The notes beneath the pieces were generated by a model. That model saw only the letters and a program-made list of their open reading frames with translations. It had not been told where the DNA came from and made no database searches. From an uncultured Dehalococcoidia bacterium (GTDB lineage Bacteria > Chloroflexota > Dehalococcoidia > Tepidiformales > Tepidiformaceae), in assembly GCA_938015525.1 (NCBI GenBank), contig CALLPC010000002.1:1-64000 (forward strand): a DNA stretch of 64,000 nucleotides, read 5' to 3'. Both the position numbers and the translations under genes were made by a program. Positions 16,900-24,714 of this stretch are shown piece after piece; positions within the stretch are counted from its first letter, which is position 1; every line of letters begins with the position of its first letter.

Positions 16900-17373
16900 T
16901 CAGCCCTTCGCGCAGGCCACCACCGGGTCGTAGTCCGGGATATCCGTAATCTTCTCCGTCGGCTGAATCCACGCCACCTTCCCCTCCCGGTCGACCACCA
17001 CCACCACCCGGTTCGCAATCCCGCGCCCCTCGATCAGCACACCGTACTTCCGCGCCGTTTCCCCCTGCGGGTAAAAGTCGCTGAGCACCGGAAACTCCAC
17101 CCCGAGCTCCTTCTTCCACGCCGCCAGCGCCCACGGCCCGTCGCTCGAAATCACCACCGGCACGGCCCCCTGCGACTCGAACTCCTTCCGCTTCTCCTCG
17201 ATCAGCGGCAGCTGATTGCTGCACACCGGCGAAAACGCCGCCGGCACGAAATTGATGATGACGGCGTTCTTCCCCCGGTAATCCGAAAGCCGGAACTTCT
17301 CACCCGCCGGGCTCATCGGCAACTCGAAATCCGGCGCCTCATCGCCAACCTTCAGCGTCGCAGTCTCTGCCAC
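16900..17373 (-). CDS. Peroxiredoxin (AhpE/BCP-like thioredoxin-fold peroxidase)
   Basis: The 157-residue protein has the AhpC/TSA fold: VGDEAPDFELP near the N-terminus, the peroxidatic Cys in FVPAAFSPVCSNQL, and WALAAWKKELGVEFPVLSDF. The canonical PxxxTxxC active site here has Ser in place of Thr, which many active members share. A second Cys lies near the C-terminus (VVACAKG), so resolving could be internal or by an external thiol. The GTG at 17373 has GGGGG six bases upstream and is a better start than the TTG at 17379, which sits directly on it. It reduces hydroperoxides and is divergent from nickel superoxide dismutase, a natural partner that makes peroxide. Confidence 0.85.
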   Translation of the reverse strand: MAETATLKVGDEAPDFELPMSPAGEKFRLSDYRGKNAVIINFVPAAFSPVCSNQLPLIEEKRKEFESQGAVPVVISSDGPWALAAWKKELGVEFPVLSDFYPQGETARKYGVLIEGRGIANRVVVVVDREGKVAWIQPTEKITDIPDYDPVVACAKG

Positions 17374-17475
17374 GTTCAACCCCCAGAGAACGAAATACTA
17401 CCGCCCGATCCTACAGGGAGACCCGACAGCCCGTCTTCAACGAACCCGCCGGTGCAGCCCTCGCCGGCCCCCGCC

Positions 17476-17481
17476 TATAAT
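17476..17481 (+). promoter_or_regulatory. Perfect TATAAT -10 box of sodN
   Basis: TATAAT lies 42 bases before the sodN start. The hexamer 17 bases upstream (17453-17458, TGCAGC) is a poor -35, so the promoter may need an activator or rely on the -10 element. Confidence 0.65.
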
Positions 17482-17523
17482 CCCTTCGGCACTCGCACCA
17501 ACCCACAGGAGTTACCACAGGCC

Positions 17524-17973
17524 ATGAACCTTCTCCGCTCACTTCTCCGCCCGGCCACCATCGCCCACGCCCACTGCGATGGCCCCTGCGGTGTCTACGA
17601 CCCCGCCGCCGCCCGCATCGCCGCCGAAGCTGTCCTCTCCATGGAAAAGAAAATCGCCGCCCTCGGCGATGCCCAGGACCTCGCCACCATCAACACCCGC
17701 ACCCGCTTCATCGCCATCAAGGAACAGCAGGCCGAACTCGTCAAAAAGGAGCTCGACATCCTCTGGCATGACTACTTCAAGCCGGAGCACCTCGAGAAAT
17801 ACCCGAACCTCCACGACGTCTTCTGGAAGGCCGCCAAAGCCGCTTCCAAATGCAAACACGAATCCAACCCCGCCAACGGCGAAGCCCTCCTGAAGGCCGT
17901 CGAAGAGATTCACACCATCTTCTGGGCCACCAAAAACCGCACCGACGTCCCCTTCTACCGCGCCAACCCCTGA
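17524..17973 (+). CDS. sodN: Nickel superoxide dismutase precursor
   Basis: The 149-residue precursor carries the nickel hook HCDGPCGVY at residues 17-25. After removal of the 16-residue leader (MNLLRSLLRPATIAHA), His1, Cys2 and Cys6 would bind nickel and Tyr9 would line the active site, as in characterised NiSOD. The remaining helices (AVLSMEKKIAALGDAQD, WHDYFKPEHLEKYP, HDVFWKAAKAASKCKH) match the family four-helix bundle, which forms a hexamer. It converts superoxide to oxygen and peroxide. Position 4 of the hook is Gly, where Leu is common. The maturation protease is not next door: the SodX-type gene is at 44557-44976. Start ATG 17524 has AGGAG 12 bases upstream. Confidence 0.95.
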   Translation: MNLLRSLLRPATIAHAHCDGPCGVYDPAAARIAAEAVLSMEKKIAALGDAQDLATINTRTRFIAIKEQQAELVKKELDILWHDYFKPEHLEKYPNLHDVFWKAAKAASKCKHESNPANGEALLKAVEEIHTIFWATKNRTDVPFYRANP

Positions 17974-17996
17974 GCCCGTCCCACCGCCCGGCCGCC

Positions 17997-18024
17997 GAGG
18001 GGGCCTGCCACCGCAGGCCCCCTC
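17997..18024 (+). terminator. Terminator hairpin after sodN
   Basis: A perfect 12-base-pair stem (17997-18008 with 18013-18024) with the four-base loop CACC begins 23 bases after the sodN stop. No T-run follows. Confidence 0.65.
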
Positions 18025-18055
18025 GACCTATCTGCCCCGTTCACACCATCCCCGG

Positions 18056-18061
18056 TACACT
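18056..18061 (+). promoter_or_regulatory. TACACT -10 box just before ffh
   Basis: TACACT ends seven bases before the ffh ATG, so the predicted transcript begins on or next to the start codon. The same hexamer stands in the same position before several other genes in this window. No convincing -35 is visible. Confidence 0.45.
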
Positions 18062-18068
18062 GGAAACG

Positions 18069-19385
<1,317 letters not shown>

Positions 19386-19436
19386 ACCCCCGGCGCCCGC
19401 CCCTCCCCCTCGCGTGGCGCTAACGCCGACATGTCG

Positions 19437-19479
19437 TATCCTCAGTACCACCGCCAGTCCCGCCCGCACCGCGCGGGCG
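19437..19479 (+). promoter_or_regulatory. Leader of rpsP: -10-like TATCCT and hairpin
   Basis: TATCCT at 19437-19442 is a possible -10. Downstream, 19461-19467 pairs with 19473-19479 in a perfect seven-base stem that ends just before the Shine-Dalgarno AGGAG. It could be an attenuator or a translational control element of the rpsP operon. Confidence 0.35.
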
Positions 19480-19495
19480 TTTCGCAGGAGCATCC

Positions 19496-19852
19496 ATGAT
19501 TCGCATCCGCCTCCGGCGCACCGGCAAGAAGGGCTACCCGCTCTACCGCGTCGTCGTCGCCAACTCGCCCGACCGCCGCGACGGCCGCTTCATCGAAACC
19601 CTCGGGTCCTACGACCCCCACCAGGACCCGCCCCGGATCACCCTCGACGCCGACCGTACCCGCGAGTGGATCAGCAAAGGCGCCCAGCCCTCCGAAGCCG
19701 CGGAGAAAATCCTCGTCCGCGCCGGCGTCATCGAAAAGAAGCCGCCCGTCGGCAAAGCCCGGCTCGAAGCGAAGCCCGCTCCCGCTCGCACCGAGGCCGA
19801 ATCCGGCGCTCCCGAATCGCCCGCAGAAGCCGAATCCAGCCCCGCCGAGTAA
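19496..19852 (+). CDS. rpsP: 30S ribosomal protein S16
   Basis: The 118-residue protein begins [20 protein letters not shown] and continues with [16 protein letters not shown], the S16 core. The first 80 residues cover the usual protein. A C-terminal tail rich in Ala, Glu, Pro and Ser extends it by roughly 35 residues, as in many high-GC bacteria. The ATG at 19496 has AGGAG six bases upstream. It heads the rpsP-khpA-rimM operon and helps assemble the small subunit. Confidence 0.97.
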   Translation: MIRIRLRRTGKKGYPLYRVVVANSPDRRDGRFIETLGSYDPHQDPPRITLDADRTREWISKGAQPSEAAEKILVRAGVIEKKPPVGKARLEAKPAPARTEAESGAPESPAEAESSPAE

Positions 19853-19855
19853 CCC

Positions 19856-20101
19856 ATGCCCGAGACCATGACCGGCGAGCTCATCGAATACCTCGCAAAA
19901 GCCCTCGTCGATCACCCCGACGACGTCCAGGTCAGCGAGTCCATCCAGGGCGACCGCGTCACCGTCTACCTCAACGTCCACGAAGACGACTACGGCAAGG
20001 TCATCGGCAAAGGCGGCCGCATCGCCACCTCCCTCCGCGCCCTCGCCAAGGTCGCCGCAGTCCGCGAAGACGTCCGCGTCAACCTGGAGATAGGCCACTG
20101 A
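19856..20101 (+). CDS. khpA: KH-domain RNA-binding protein KhpA
   Basis: The 81-residue single KH-domain protein shows the RNA-binding GxxG loop in VIGKGGRIATSLRALAKVAA and the N-terminal helix LIEYLAKALVDHPDDVQV. KhpA binds RNA, often with KhpB, and in other bacteria affects cell division and mRNA fate. It lies three bases after rpsP and overlaps rimM by four bases. ATG 19856 is taken as the start; ATG 19868 is also possible. Confidence 0.93.
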   Translation: MPETMTGELIEYLAKALVDHPDDVQVSESIQGDRVTVYLNVHEDDYGKVIGKGGRIATSLRALAKVAAVREDVRVNLEIGH

Positions 20102-20676
20102 GCGAGACACCCTCGCCCGGTTCCTCCCGCCCGCCCCGCCCCCGCAATCCCGTCACCCTGCCCGCCGAACCCCGGCCCGGCTACACCGCCGTCGCCCGCG
20201 TCCTCCGGCCCCATGCCCTCCGCGGCGAGCTCCGCGTCGAAGTCTTCTCCCCCACCGCCAGGAACATCCAGCGCGGCCGCCCCGTCTACCTCCGCGGCAT
20301 CCGTCGCGTCGTCCAGCGCGCCCGCCAGGCCGGCGACGACTGGATCATCAAGCTCTCCGGCCTCGAAACCCGCACCGAGGTCGAAAACCTCCACGGCGAG
20401 CTCATCGAAGCCCTCGACACCGACGTCCTCCGCGACGACGACGAATCCTACTTCGTCCATGAACTGATCGGCCTCACCGTTGTCACCGCCAGCGGCGAAC
20501 ACCTCGGCTCCCTCGTCGAAGTCCTCCAGCCGGGCGCCAACGACGTCTACGTCGTCCACGGCCCTCGCGGCGAAATCCTCGTCCCCGCCATCGCCCAGGT
20601 CGTCCAGGCCATCGACCTCGCCGCCGGGCGCGTCGTCATTACACCTTTGCCCGGCATGCTGGACGAATCGCCATAA
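20098..20676 (+). CDS. rimM: Ribosome maturation factor RimM, apparently starting at CTG
   Basis: The 192-residue protein has the RimM N-terminal barrel (GYTAVARVLRPHALRGELRVEVFS) and PRC-barrel C-terminal domain (ESYFVHELIGLTVVTASGEHLG, PGANDVYVV, ILVPAI). It helps 16S rRNA processing and 30S maturation. There is no ATG, GTG or TTG in frame between the upstream gene and the conserved domain. The best start is CTG 20098-20100, because GGAG at 20086-20089 sits eight bases before it and CTGA overlaps the khpA stop exactly as ATGA/GTGA do elsewhere in this window. A second CTG at 20158 lacks a Shine-Dalgarno sequence. The usual downstream trmD is absent. Confidence 0.9.
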   Translation: MSETPSPGSSRPPRPRNPVTLPAEPRPGYTAVARVLRPHALRGELRVEVFSPTARNIQRGRPVYLRGIRRVVQRARQAGDDWIIKLSGLETRTEVENLHGELIEALDTDVLRDDDESYFVHELIGLTVVTASGEHLGSLVEVLQPGANDVYVVHGPRGEILVPAIAQVVQAIDLAAGRVVITPLPGMLDESP

Positions 20677-20680
20677 ACGA

Positions 20681-20709
20681 TTGAAACCGTCTATAGCCCC
20701 GACTACACT
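20681..20709 (+). promoter_or_regulatory. Predicted promoter of the small zinc protein gene
   Basis: TTGAAA (20681-20686) and TACACT (20704-20709) are spaced by 17 bases. The site begins five bases after the rimM stop. A leader of about 65 bases follows, with GC-rich self-complementary stretches. Confidence 0.65.
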
Positions 20710-20781
20710 GGCCCCGGCCGGTGGCGGGGTCGTTAGCCCCTGGCCAAACACCACATCCTGAACGAACCAGGGGGTAGTTGC

Positions 20782-20952
20782 ATGTCCAAGGCCGAAGCGC
20801 TCCAGGTAGTCGCGGAATGCGTGCATCACTGGGTCCTCGAACCTCCGCGTGGAGAGCTGACGCCCGGGCGCTGCAAAAAATGCGGTAAAGAGCGCGAATT
20901 CACCGGCGAGACCTCCTACCGCATCGGCCGGGGCTCCTCCCACCGCTCCTAG
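20782..20952 (+). CDS. Small zinc-ribbon-like protein, 56 residues
   Basis: The frame encodes MSKAEALQVVAECVHHWVLE, then a loop, then RCKKCGKEREF. One Cys/His cluster (C-x-H-H) and one CKKCG pair suggest a single zinc site. Similar short proteins with a His-Trp pair and a Gly-x-Cys-x-x-Cys-Gly knuckle occur in actinobacteria and Chloroflexota, with no known function. It has its own good promoter and lies between rimM and tRNA-Ala. The ATG at 20782 is preceded by AGGGGG at a workable distance. Confidence 0.75.
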   Translation: MSKAEALQVVAECVHHWVLEPPRGELTPGRCKKCGKEREFTGETSYRIGRGSSHRS

Positions 20953-20961
20953 TCCCGCCAG

Positions 20962-20991
20962 TTGACCCAGCCGCGAGCCGCTTCCTACGAT
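20962..20991 (+). promoter_or_regulatory. Predicted promoter of tRNA-Ala
   Basis: TTGACC (20962-20967) and TACGAT (20986-20991) are 18 bases apart, placing the start of transcription about 14 bases before the tRNA. Confidence 0.6.
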
Positions 20992-21011
20992 GGAGGCGGC
21001 TCGTTCAGCGT

Positions 21012-21087
21012 GGGGACGTAGCTCATCTGGGAGAGCGCAGCATTCGCATTGCTGAGGTAAGGGGTTCGAGTCCCCTCGTCTCCACCA
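21012..21087 (+). tRNA. tRNA-Ala (anticodon CGC)
   Basis: A full cloverleaf can be drawn. The acceptor GGGGACG pairs with CGTCTCC (one G-U). The D arm is GCTC/GAGC, the anticodon stem CAGCA/TGCTG with loop TTCGCAT, and the T arm AGGGG-TTCGAGT-CCCCT. The discriminator A and CCA are encoded. The anticodon CGC reads GCG alanine codons. Confidence 0.96.
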
Positions 21088-21137
21088 TCCCCCGCTCGCC
21101 ATCGACAGCCCCCACGCCTCGCCGCACAATACGGCCC

Positions 21138-21473
21138 GTGCACCGCGTCCGCGTCGAGCCCGGGGGCTTCGAATTCCCCTCACCCCACAACGAAACCGTC
21201 CTCGATGCCGCCAATGCAGCCGGCTACCACTGGCCCGTCGGCTGCAACCGCAACGGCGAATGCACCAACTGCGCCATGCTCGTCATCTCCGGCCTCGCCC
21301 GGCTCAGCCCCATGGGCCGCTACGAGCGCGCCAACCTCATCCGCCAGCGCGGTCCACGCGCCATCGAAAACCCGCGCCTCCGCCTCGCCTGCCAGGCCCG
21401 CGTCCTCGGCGACATCATCGTCGAAAAAACCGGCGTCTTCCCCGACCCATTCGCACGCCAGGAGGCCCGCTGA
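21138..21473 (+). CDS. [2Fe-2S] ferredoxin (plant/adrenodoxin-like fold)
   Basis: The 111-residue protein has the four cluster ligands in the expected spacing: Cys36, Cys42 and Cys45 in CNRNGECTNC, and Cys85 in LACQARV. NETVLDAANAAGYHWPVGC is the typical lead-in. It carries single electrons for an unknown partner. The start is GTG 21138. The start lies 50 bases after tRNA-Ala and the gene is followed three bases later by a second ferredoxin, so both are probably made together. Confidence 0.85.
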   Translation: MHRVRVEPGGFEFPSPHNETVLDAANAAGYHWPVGCNRNGECTNCAMLVISGLARLSPMGRYERANLIRQRGPRAIENPRLRLACQARVLGDIIVEKTGVFPDPFARQEAR

Positions 21474-21476
21474 CCC

Positions 21477-21731
21477 ATGCCCTACGTCATCACCGAACCC
21501 TGCATCGGCGTCAAAGACGCCTCCTGCGTCGACGTCTGCCCGGTCGACTGCATCCACACCACCGACGACGCCCCCCAGTACTACATCAACCCCGACCAGT
21601 GCATCGACTGCGCCGCCTGCGAGCTCGCCTGCCCCGTGAGCGCCATCGCTCACGACGCCGCCCTCGAAGGCCCCATGCGCGCGTACATCGCGATCAACGC
21701 CAACTTCTACCGTTCCCAGGCGCTACCCTAA
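21477..21731 (+). CDS. fdxA: Seven-iron-type ferredoxin ([3Fe-4S]/[4Fe-4S])
   Basis: The 84-residue protein has Cys9, 17, 21 and 25 in CIGVKDASCVDVCPVDC and Cys42, 45, 48 and 52 in CIDCAACELACP. The seven-residue gap between Cys9 and Cys17 is the pattern of FdxA-type ferredoxins that bind one [3Fe-4S] and one [4Fe-4S] cluster. It has the short C-terminal extension of soluble bacterial forms. It directly follows the [2Fe-2S] ferredoxin gene. Confidence 0.9.
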   Translation: MPYVITEPCIGVKDASCVDVCPVDCIHTTDDAPQYYINPDQCIDCAACELACPVSAIAHDAALEGPMRAYIAINANFYRSQALP

Positions 21732-21764
21732 AAAGCGGACGGCACCCCGCCGCGGAGGAGCTCT

Positions 21765-22691
21765 GTGGAACTGGCACAGCTCGAGGCCTTCATCCAGGTC
21801 GCGCACCACCGGTCCTTCAGCCGCGCTGCCGAGGCCCTCTTCCTCACCCAGCCATCCGTTACCGCCCGCATCCAGTCCCTCGAACGAGAACTCGGCGAAC
21901 GCCTCTTCGAACGCACCGGCCGCAGCGTCACCCTCACCGATGCCGGCCGCGCCTTCATGCCCCACGCCCAGCGCGCCCTCACCGCCGTGCAGGAAGGCAC
22001 CGACGCCATCGAAGCCGTCCGCCACGGCGAAGTCGGCACCATCCGCATCGGCGCCTCCACCTCCATCGCCACCTACGTCCTCCCCCGGATTCTCAAAAAG
22101 TTCCGCGAACTCCGGCCGCGCGTCCACATCCACCTCGCCACCGGCCAGACCGAAGACATCCTCGATAGCCTCCTCGCCGGCGACTTCCACGTCGCCGTCA
22201 CCCGCCTCGCCCAGCACCCCGAAATCCAGTCCCTCCATCTCTACAACGACGACCTCGCCCTCGTCGTCCCGCCGGACCACCCCTTCGCCCAGAAAGGCCG
22301 CGTCTCCATCGCCGAAGCCGGCCGCCAGCCTTTCCTCTTCTTCGAACGCGGCTCCAGCTACCACAGCCTCGTCTACTCCTTGTTCCTCCGCGCCGGCGTC
22401 GTCCCCGAGTCCGTCATGGAGCTCGATGATATGGAGACCACCAAGCACATGGTCGAAGCAGGACTCGGCATCGCCATCCTCCCCGTCGTCTCCTTCGAAC
22501 GCGAGCGCGAACGCGGCTCCCTCGCGAGCGTCCAAATCCGCGAAATGGAACAGCCCGCCCAGCGCGAAGTCGGCGTCCACATCCTCCGCAACCGCATCCT
22601 CGCGCCCCCCATCCACGAATTCCTCCGCATCATCACCCAGGAATTCGGCGTCGAAAACACGCTCCAGGCCGCTGCCCCTGCACGTACCTGA
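21765..22691 (+). CDS. LysR-family transcriptional regulator
   Basis: The 308-residue regulator has the LysR N-terminal winged helix (LEAFIQVAHHRSFSRAAEALFLTQPSV is the classic helix-turn-helix region). A periplasmic-binding-protein-like effector domain (GTIRIGASTSIATYVLPRIL, FERGSSYHSLV, EAGLGIAILP) follows. The GTG at 21765 has GGAGGAG seven bases upstream. The target and ligand are unknown. It lies downstream of the ferredoxins in the same direction, not divergent from a target, so the neighbours give little clue. Confidence 0.92.
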   Translation: MELAQLEAFIQVAHHRSFSRAAEALFLTQPSVTARIQSLERELGERLFERTGRSVTLTDAGRAFMPHAQRALTAVQEGTDAIEAVRHGEVGTIRIGASTSIATYVLPRILKKFRELRPRVHIHLATGQTEDILDSLLAGDFHVAVTRLAQHPEIQSLHLYNDDLALVVPPDHPFAQKGRVSIAEAGRQPFLFFERGSSYHSLVYSLFLRAGVVPESVMELDDMETTKHMVEAGLGIAILPVVSFERERERGSLASVQIREMEQPAQREVGVHILRNRILAPPIHEFLRIITQEFGVENTLQAAAPART

Positions 22692-22716
22692 CATCGCCCC
22701 TGGACACGCACCTCCG

Positions 22717-22722
22717 TACACT
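22717..22722 (+). promoter_or_regulatory. TACACT -10 box before the MobA-like gene
   Basis: TACACT ends nine bases before the ATG at 22732, giving a predicted 5-prime leader of about three bases or fewer. Confidence 0.45.
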
Positions 22723-22731
22723 AACGCCACC

Positions 22732-23325
22732 ATGAACTCCGCCATCATCCTCGCCGCCGGCATCTCCCAGCGCATGGGCAGCCTCAAACCCCTCCTCGAT
22801 TGGGGCGGCCAGCCCCTCATCCGCTACGAGCTCGAACAGCTCTGGGAAGCCGGCGCCGACGAAGTCATCGTCGTCCTCGGCTACCGCGCCGACGACGTCT
22901 CCCGCCAGCTTCGCGGCATCCCCTGCCGCATCATGTTCAACCCGCGCTACCAGCTCGGCCGCGCTGGCTCCCTCCGCATCGGCGCCAAGGCCGTCAACCG
23001 CGACGCCGACCGCATCCTCATCGAAGACGTCGACCAGCCCCGGCCTGCAGCCTTCCTCCGCACCCTGTACGAAGCCCACCCCGCCGACGCCGACTACACC
23101 ATCCCCGTCCACGGCGGCAGGCACGGCCACCCCGTCGTCGTCGCCGGCCGCCTCCGCGACGAACTCATGCGCGCCGACGACGCCACCGAGGGCCTCCGCG
23201 GCATCCTCCGCGCCCACCAGGCCCGCCACGCCGAAGTCGATGCCGGCGACCTCCTCGACCTCACCTTCAACACCCCCGAGGAGTACCACGCCGCCCGCGA
23301 CCGCTTCTTCGCCGCTGTCCGCTGA
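22732..23325 (+). CDS. MobA/MocA-like nucleotidyltransferase
   Basis: The 197-residue NTP-transferase-fold protein starts with AIILAAGISQRMGSLKPLL, the nucleotide-binding loop of MobA/MocA-type enzymes, and includes VIVVLGYRADDV and a metal-binding-like ILIEDVDQPRP segment. The family attaches CMP or GMP to molybdopterin, or activates other small molecules. The form here resembles MocA-like proteins. No other cofactor gene is adjacent, so the substrate is uncertain. Its stop overlaps the start of the HAD-like gene by one base (TGATG). Confidence 0.75.
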   Translation: MNSAIILAAGISQRMGSLKPLLDWGGQPLIRYELEQLWEAGADEVIVVLGYRADDVSRQLRGIPCRIMFNPRYQLGRAGSLRIGAKAVNRDADRILIEDVDQPRPAAFLRTLYEAHPADADYTIPVHGGRHGHPVVVAGRLRDELMRADDATEGLRGILRAHQARHAEVDAGDLLDLTFNTPEEYHAARDRFFAAVR

Positions 23326-23999
23326 TGCCCCTCGTCGGCAGCGGCCGGCCGCATCCCCGCCTCGTCGTCTTTGACCTCGACCGGGCGCTCATCGATAGCC
23401 GCCCCGCCTTCACCTACACCCTCGAAGAAGCAATCGCCGCCGTCACCGGCCGCCGCATTCCCGCCCGCGACCTCGCCGACGCCTACCACACCCGGCCCTG
23501 GCGCGAAGCCCTCCGCATCCTCCTCGACGACCCGCGCGACCGCGACGCTGCCGAGACCCTGTGCGAACAGTACGCCGCCCGCAGCGCCCTCAAACGGCTG
23601 CTCGTCTTCGAGGGCATCGGCATGGCCCTCGATGAACTCCGCGGCGAGCTCATCGAAATGGCCGCCATTTCACGCCTCCCCCACCGCCTCGCCCGGCAGC
23701 ACGCCGAGTCCACCGGCCTCGACCGGTTCCTCTCGGTCATCGTCCCGCCGCCAGCCGGCACCTTCTCCCCCGCTCAGCAGCTCGATGAGTGCCTCCGCCT
23801 CCTCGAAACCCACCCCACCGAAACCGCGTTCGTCGCCCCCGGGCACTACGAACGGGCCGCCGCCCGCCGCACCGGAGCCATCCCCTTCGCCGCGGCCTGG
23901 GCTATCGACCCCGACCCCGGCGATATCCCCATCCCATCCCCGGCTGCCCTCCGCGAAACCATCCTCCGCCGCTGGGAGGGCCGTACCCCGGCCGGCTAG
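23325..23999 (+). CDS. HAD-like hydrolase, probably degenerate
   Basis: The 224-residue protein contains HAD motif I as VVFDLDRALIDS (Asp17 and Asp19) and a helical cap region. The expected motif III-IV segment, where active phosphatases read roughly GDt-x-x-D, reads TAFVAPGHYERAAARRTGA here, so the metal-binding acidic residues of motif IV are missing. It may be an inactive or altered HAD protein. It is translationally linked to the MobA-like gene. Its TAG stop shares the tetranucleotide CTAG with the stop of the small gene on the other strand. Confidence 0.65.
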   Translation: MPLVGSGRPHPRLVVFDLDRALIDSRPAFTYTLEEAIAAVTGRRIPARDLADAYHTRPWREALRILLDDPRDRDAAETLCEQYAARSALKRLLVFEGIGMALDELRGELIEMAAISRLPHRLARQHAESTGLDRFLSVIVPPPAGTFSPAQQLDECLRLLETHPTETAFVAPGHYERAAARRTGAIPFAAAWAIDPDPGDIPIPSPAALRETILRRWEGRTPAG

Positions 24000-24121
24000 C
24001 GCCCCGCCGCTGCCCGCGCGCGCGGCTCCACCAGCGCATGGCAGCCCGGGCAATACGTCAGCTCCCGGCTCGAAACGAACTCCAGCTCGCACTTCGGGCA
24101 GGTCACCAGTTTCCGCGTCAT
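23996..24121 (-). CDS. Tiny zinc-ribbon protein, 41 residues
   Basis: The frame reads MTRKLVTCPKCELEFVSSRE then LTYCPGCHALVEPRAR. Two CPxC knuckles (CPKC and CPGC), 16 residues apart from first Cys to first Cys, form a standard zinc ribbon. Nothing else is present, so it is likely to bind a protein or nucleic acid. It is convergent with the HAD-like gene, and their stop codons overlap in CTAG. Confidence 0.7.
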   Translation of the reverse strand: MTRKLVTCPKCELEFVSSRELTYCPGCHALVEPRARAAAGR

Positions 24122-24220
24122 CGTCTTGCTCCTTCAGCAGGTTCACCCCCAGCATCGGTCGCCCGCACCCGGCGAGGTAGCCCCGATTCCCCATCGATCC
24201 GCGAAAAGCCATATCGAAAA

Positions 24221-24236
24221 CCTATCGATCGATAGG
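24221..24236. promoter_or_regulatory. Perfect 16-base palindrome, candidate operator
   Basis: CCTATCGATCGATAGG is perfectly self-complementary and lies in an AT-richer patch between the divergent zinc-ribbon and YbjQ-like genes. Perfect palindromes of this size in a promoter region usually bind a dimeric regulator. TAGACT at 24270-24275 could be the -10 of the YbjQ-like gene. Confidence 0.55.
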
Positions 24237-24317
24237 CTCGGTGAACGACCGGGGAACGCCGCCCTCCAGTAGACTGGTGCTGCACCCTGCCCCTGATTCC
24301 AGCGCGGAGGTCCCGCA

Positions 24318-24638
24318 TTGGCCATCATCGCCACGACCACCAACACCGTCGAAGGCCGCCCCATCCAGCAGTACCTCGGCATCATCGCCGGCGAAGTCAT
24401 CCTCGGCGTCAACGTCTTCAAAGACATCGCCGCCGGCTTCCGCAACATCGTCGGCGGCCGCTCCGGCAAATACGAAGAGGAGCTCCGCAAAGGCCGCGAC
24501 CACGCCATCGCCGAAATGCTCCAGCACGCCCAGCAGCTCGGCGCCGATGCCGTCGTAGGCGTCAAAATCGACTACGAAACCGTCGGCGGCCAGATGCTCA
24601 TGATCACGGCCTCCGGAACCGCCGTGAAACTCGCCTGA
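24318..24638 (+). CDS. YbjQ/UPF0145 family protein
   Basis: The 106-residue protein matches the UPF0145 (YbjQ) family in length and sequence: [59 protein letters not shown] and MITASGTAV. These are small beta-rich proteins that form pentamer-like rings; the role is not known. The start is TTG 24318 with GGAGG nine bases upstream. The gene is preceded by a perfect palindrome, hinting at regulated expression. Confidence 0.9.
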   Translation: MAIIATTTNTVEGRPIQQYLGIIAGEVILGVNVFKDIAAGFRNIVGGRSGKYEEELRKGRDHAIAEMLQHAQQLGADAVVGVKIDYETVGGQMLMITASGTAVKLA

Positions 24639-24714
24639 ACTGCCCACCTGCGGCTGGAACGTTAGTGCCCGCCCGCTAGGCTACGAACGCGAACCACCCA
24701 CCCGGAGGGACCCC

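Noticed and set aside
19414-20097. rimM starting far upstream, overlapping rpsP and khpA
   Set aside because: The extra sequence is Arg/Pro-rich shadow of two certain genes; CTG 20098 has the right ribosome-binding site and overlap.
21023-21214. Open frame on the minus strand over tRNA-Ala, reading MVETRGLEPLTS
   Set aside because: This is the well-known false protein produced by reading across a tRNA gene and its flank; the tRNA explains the sequence.
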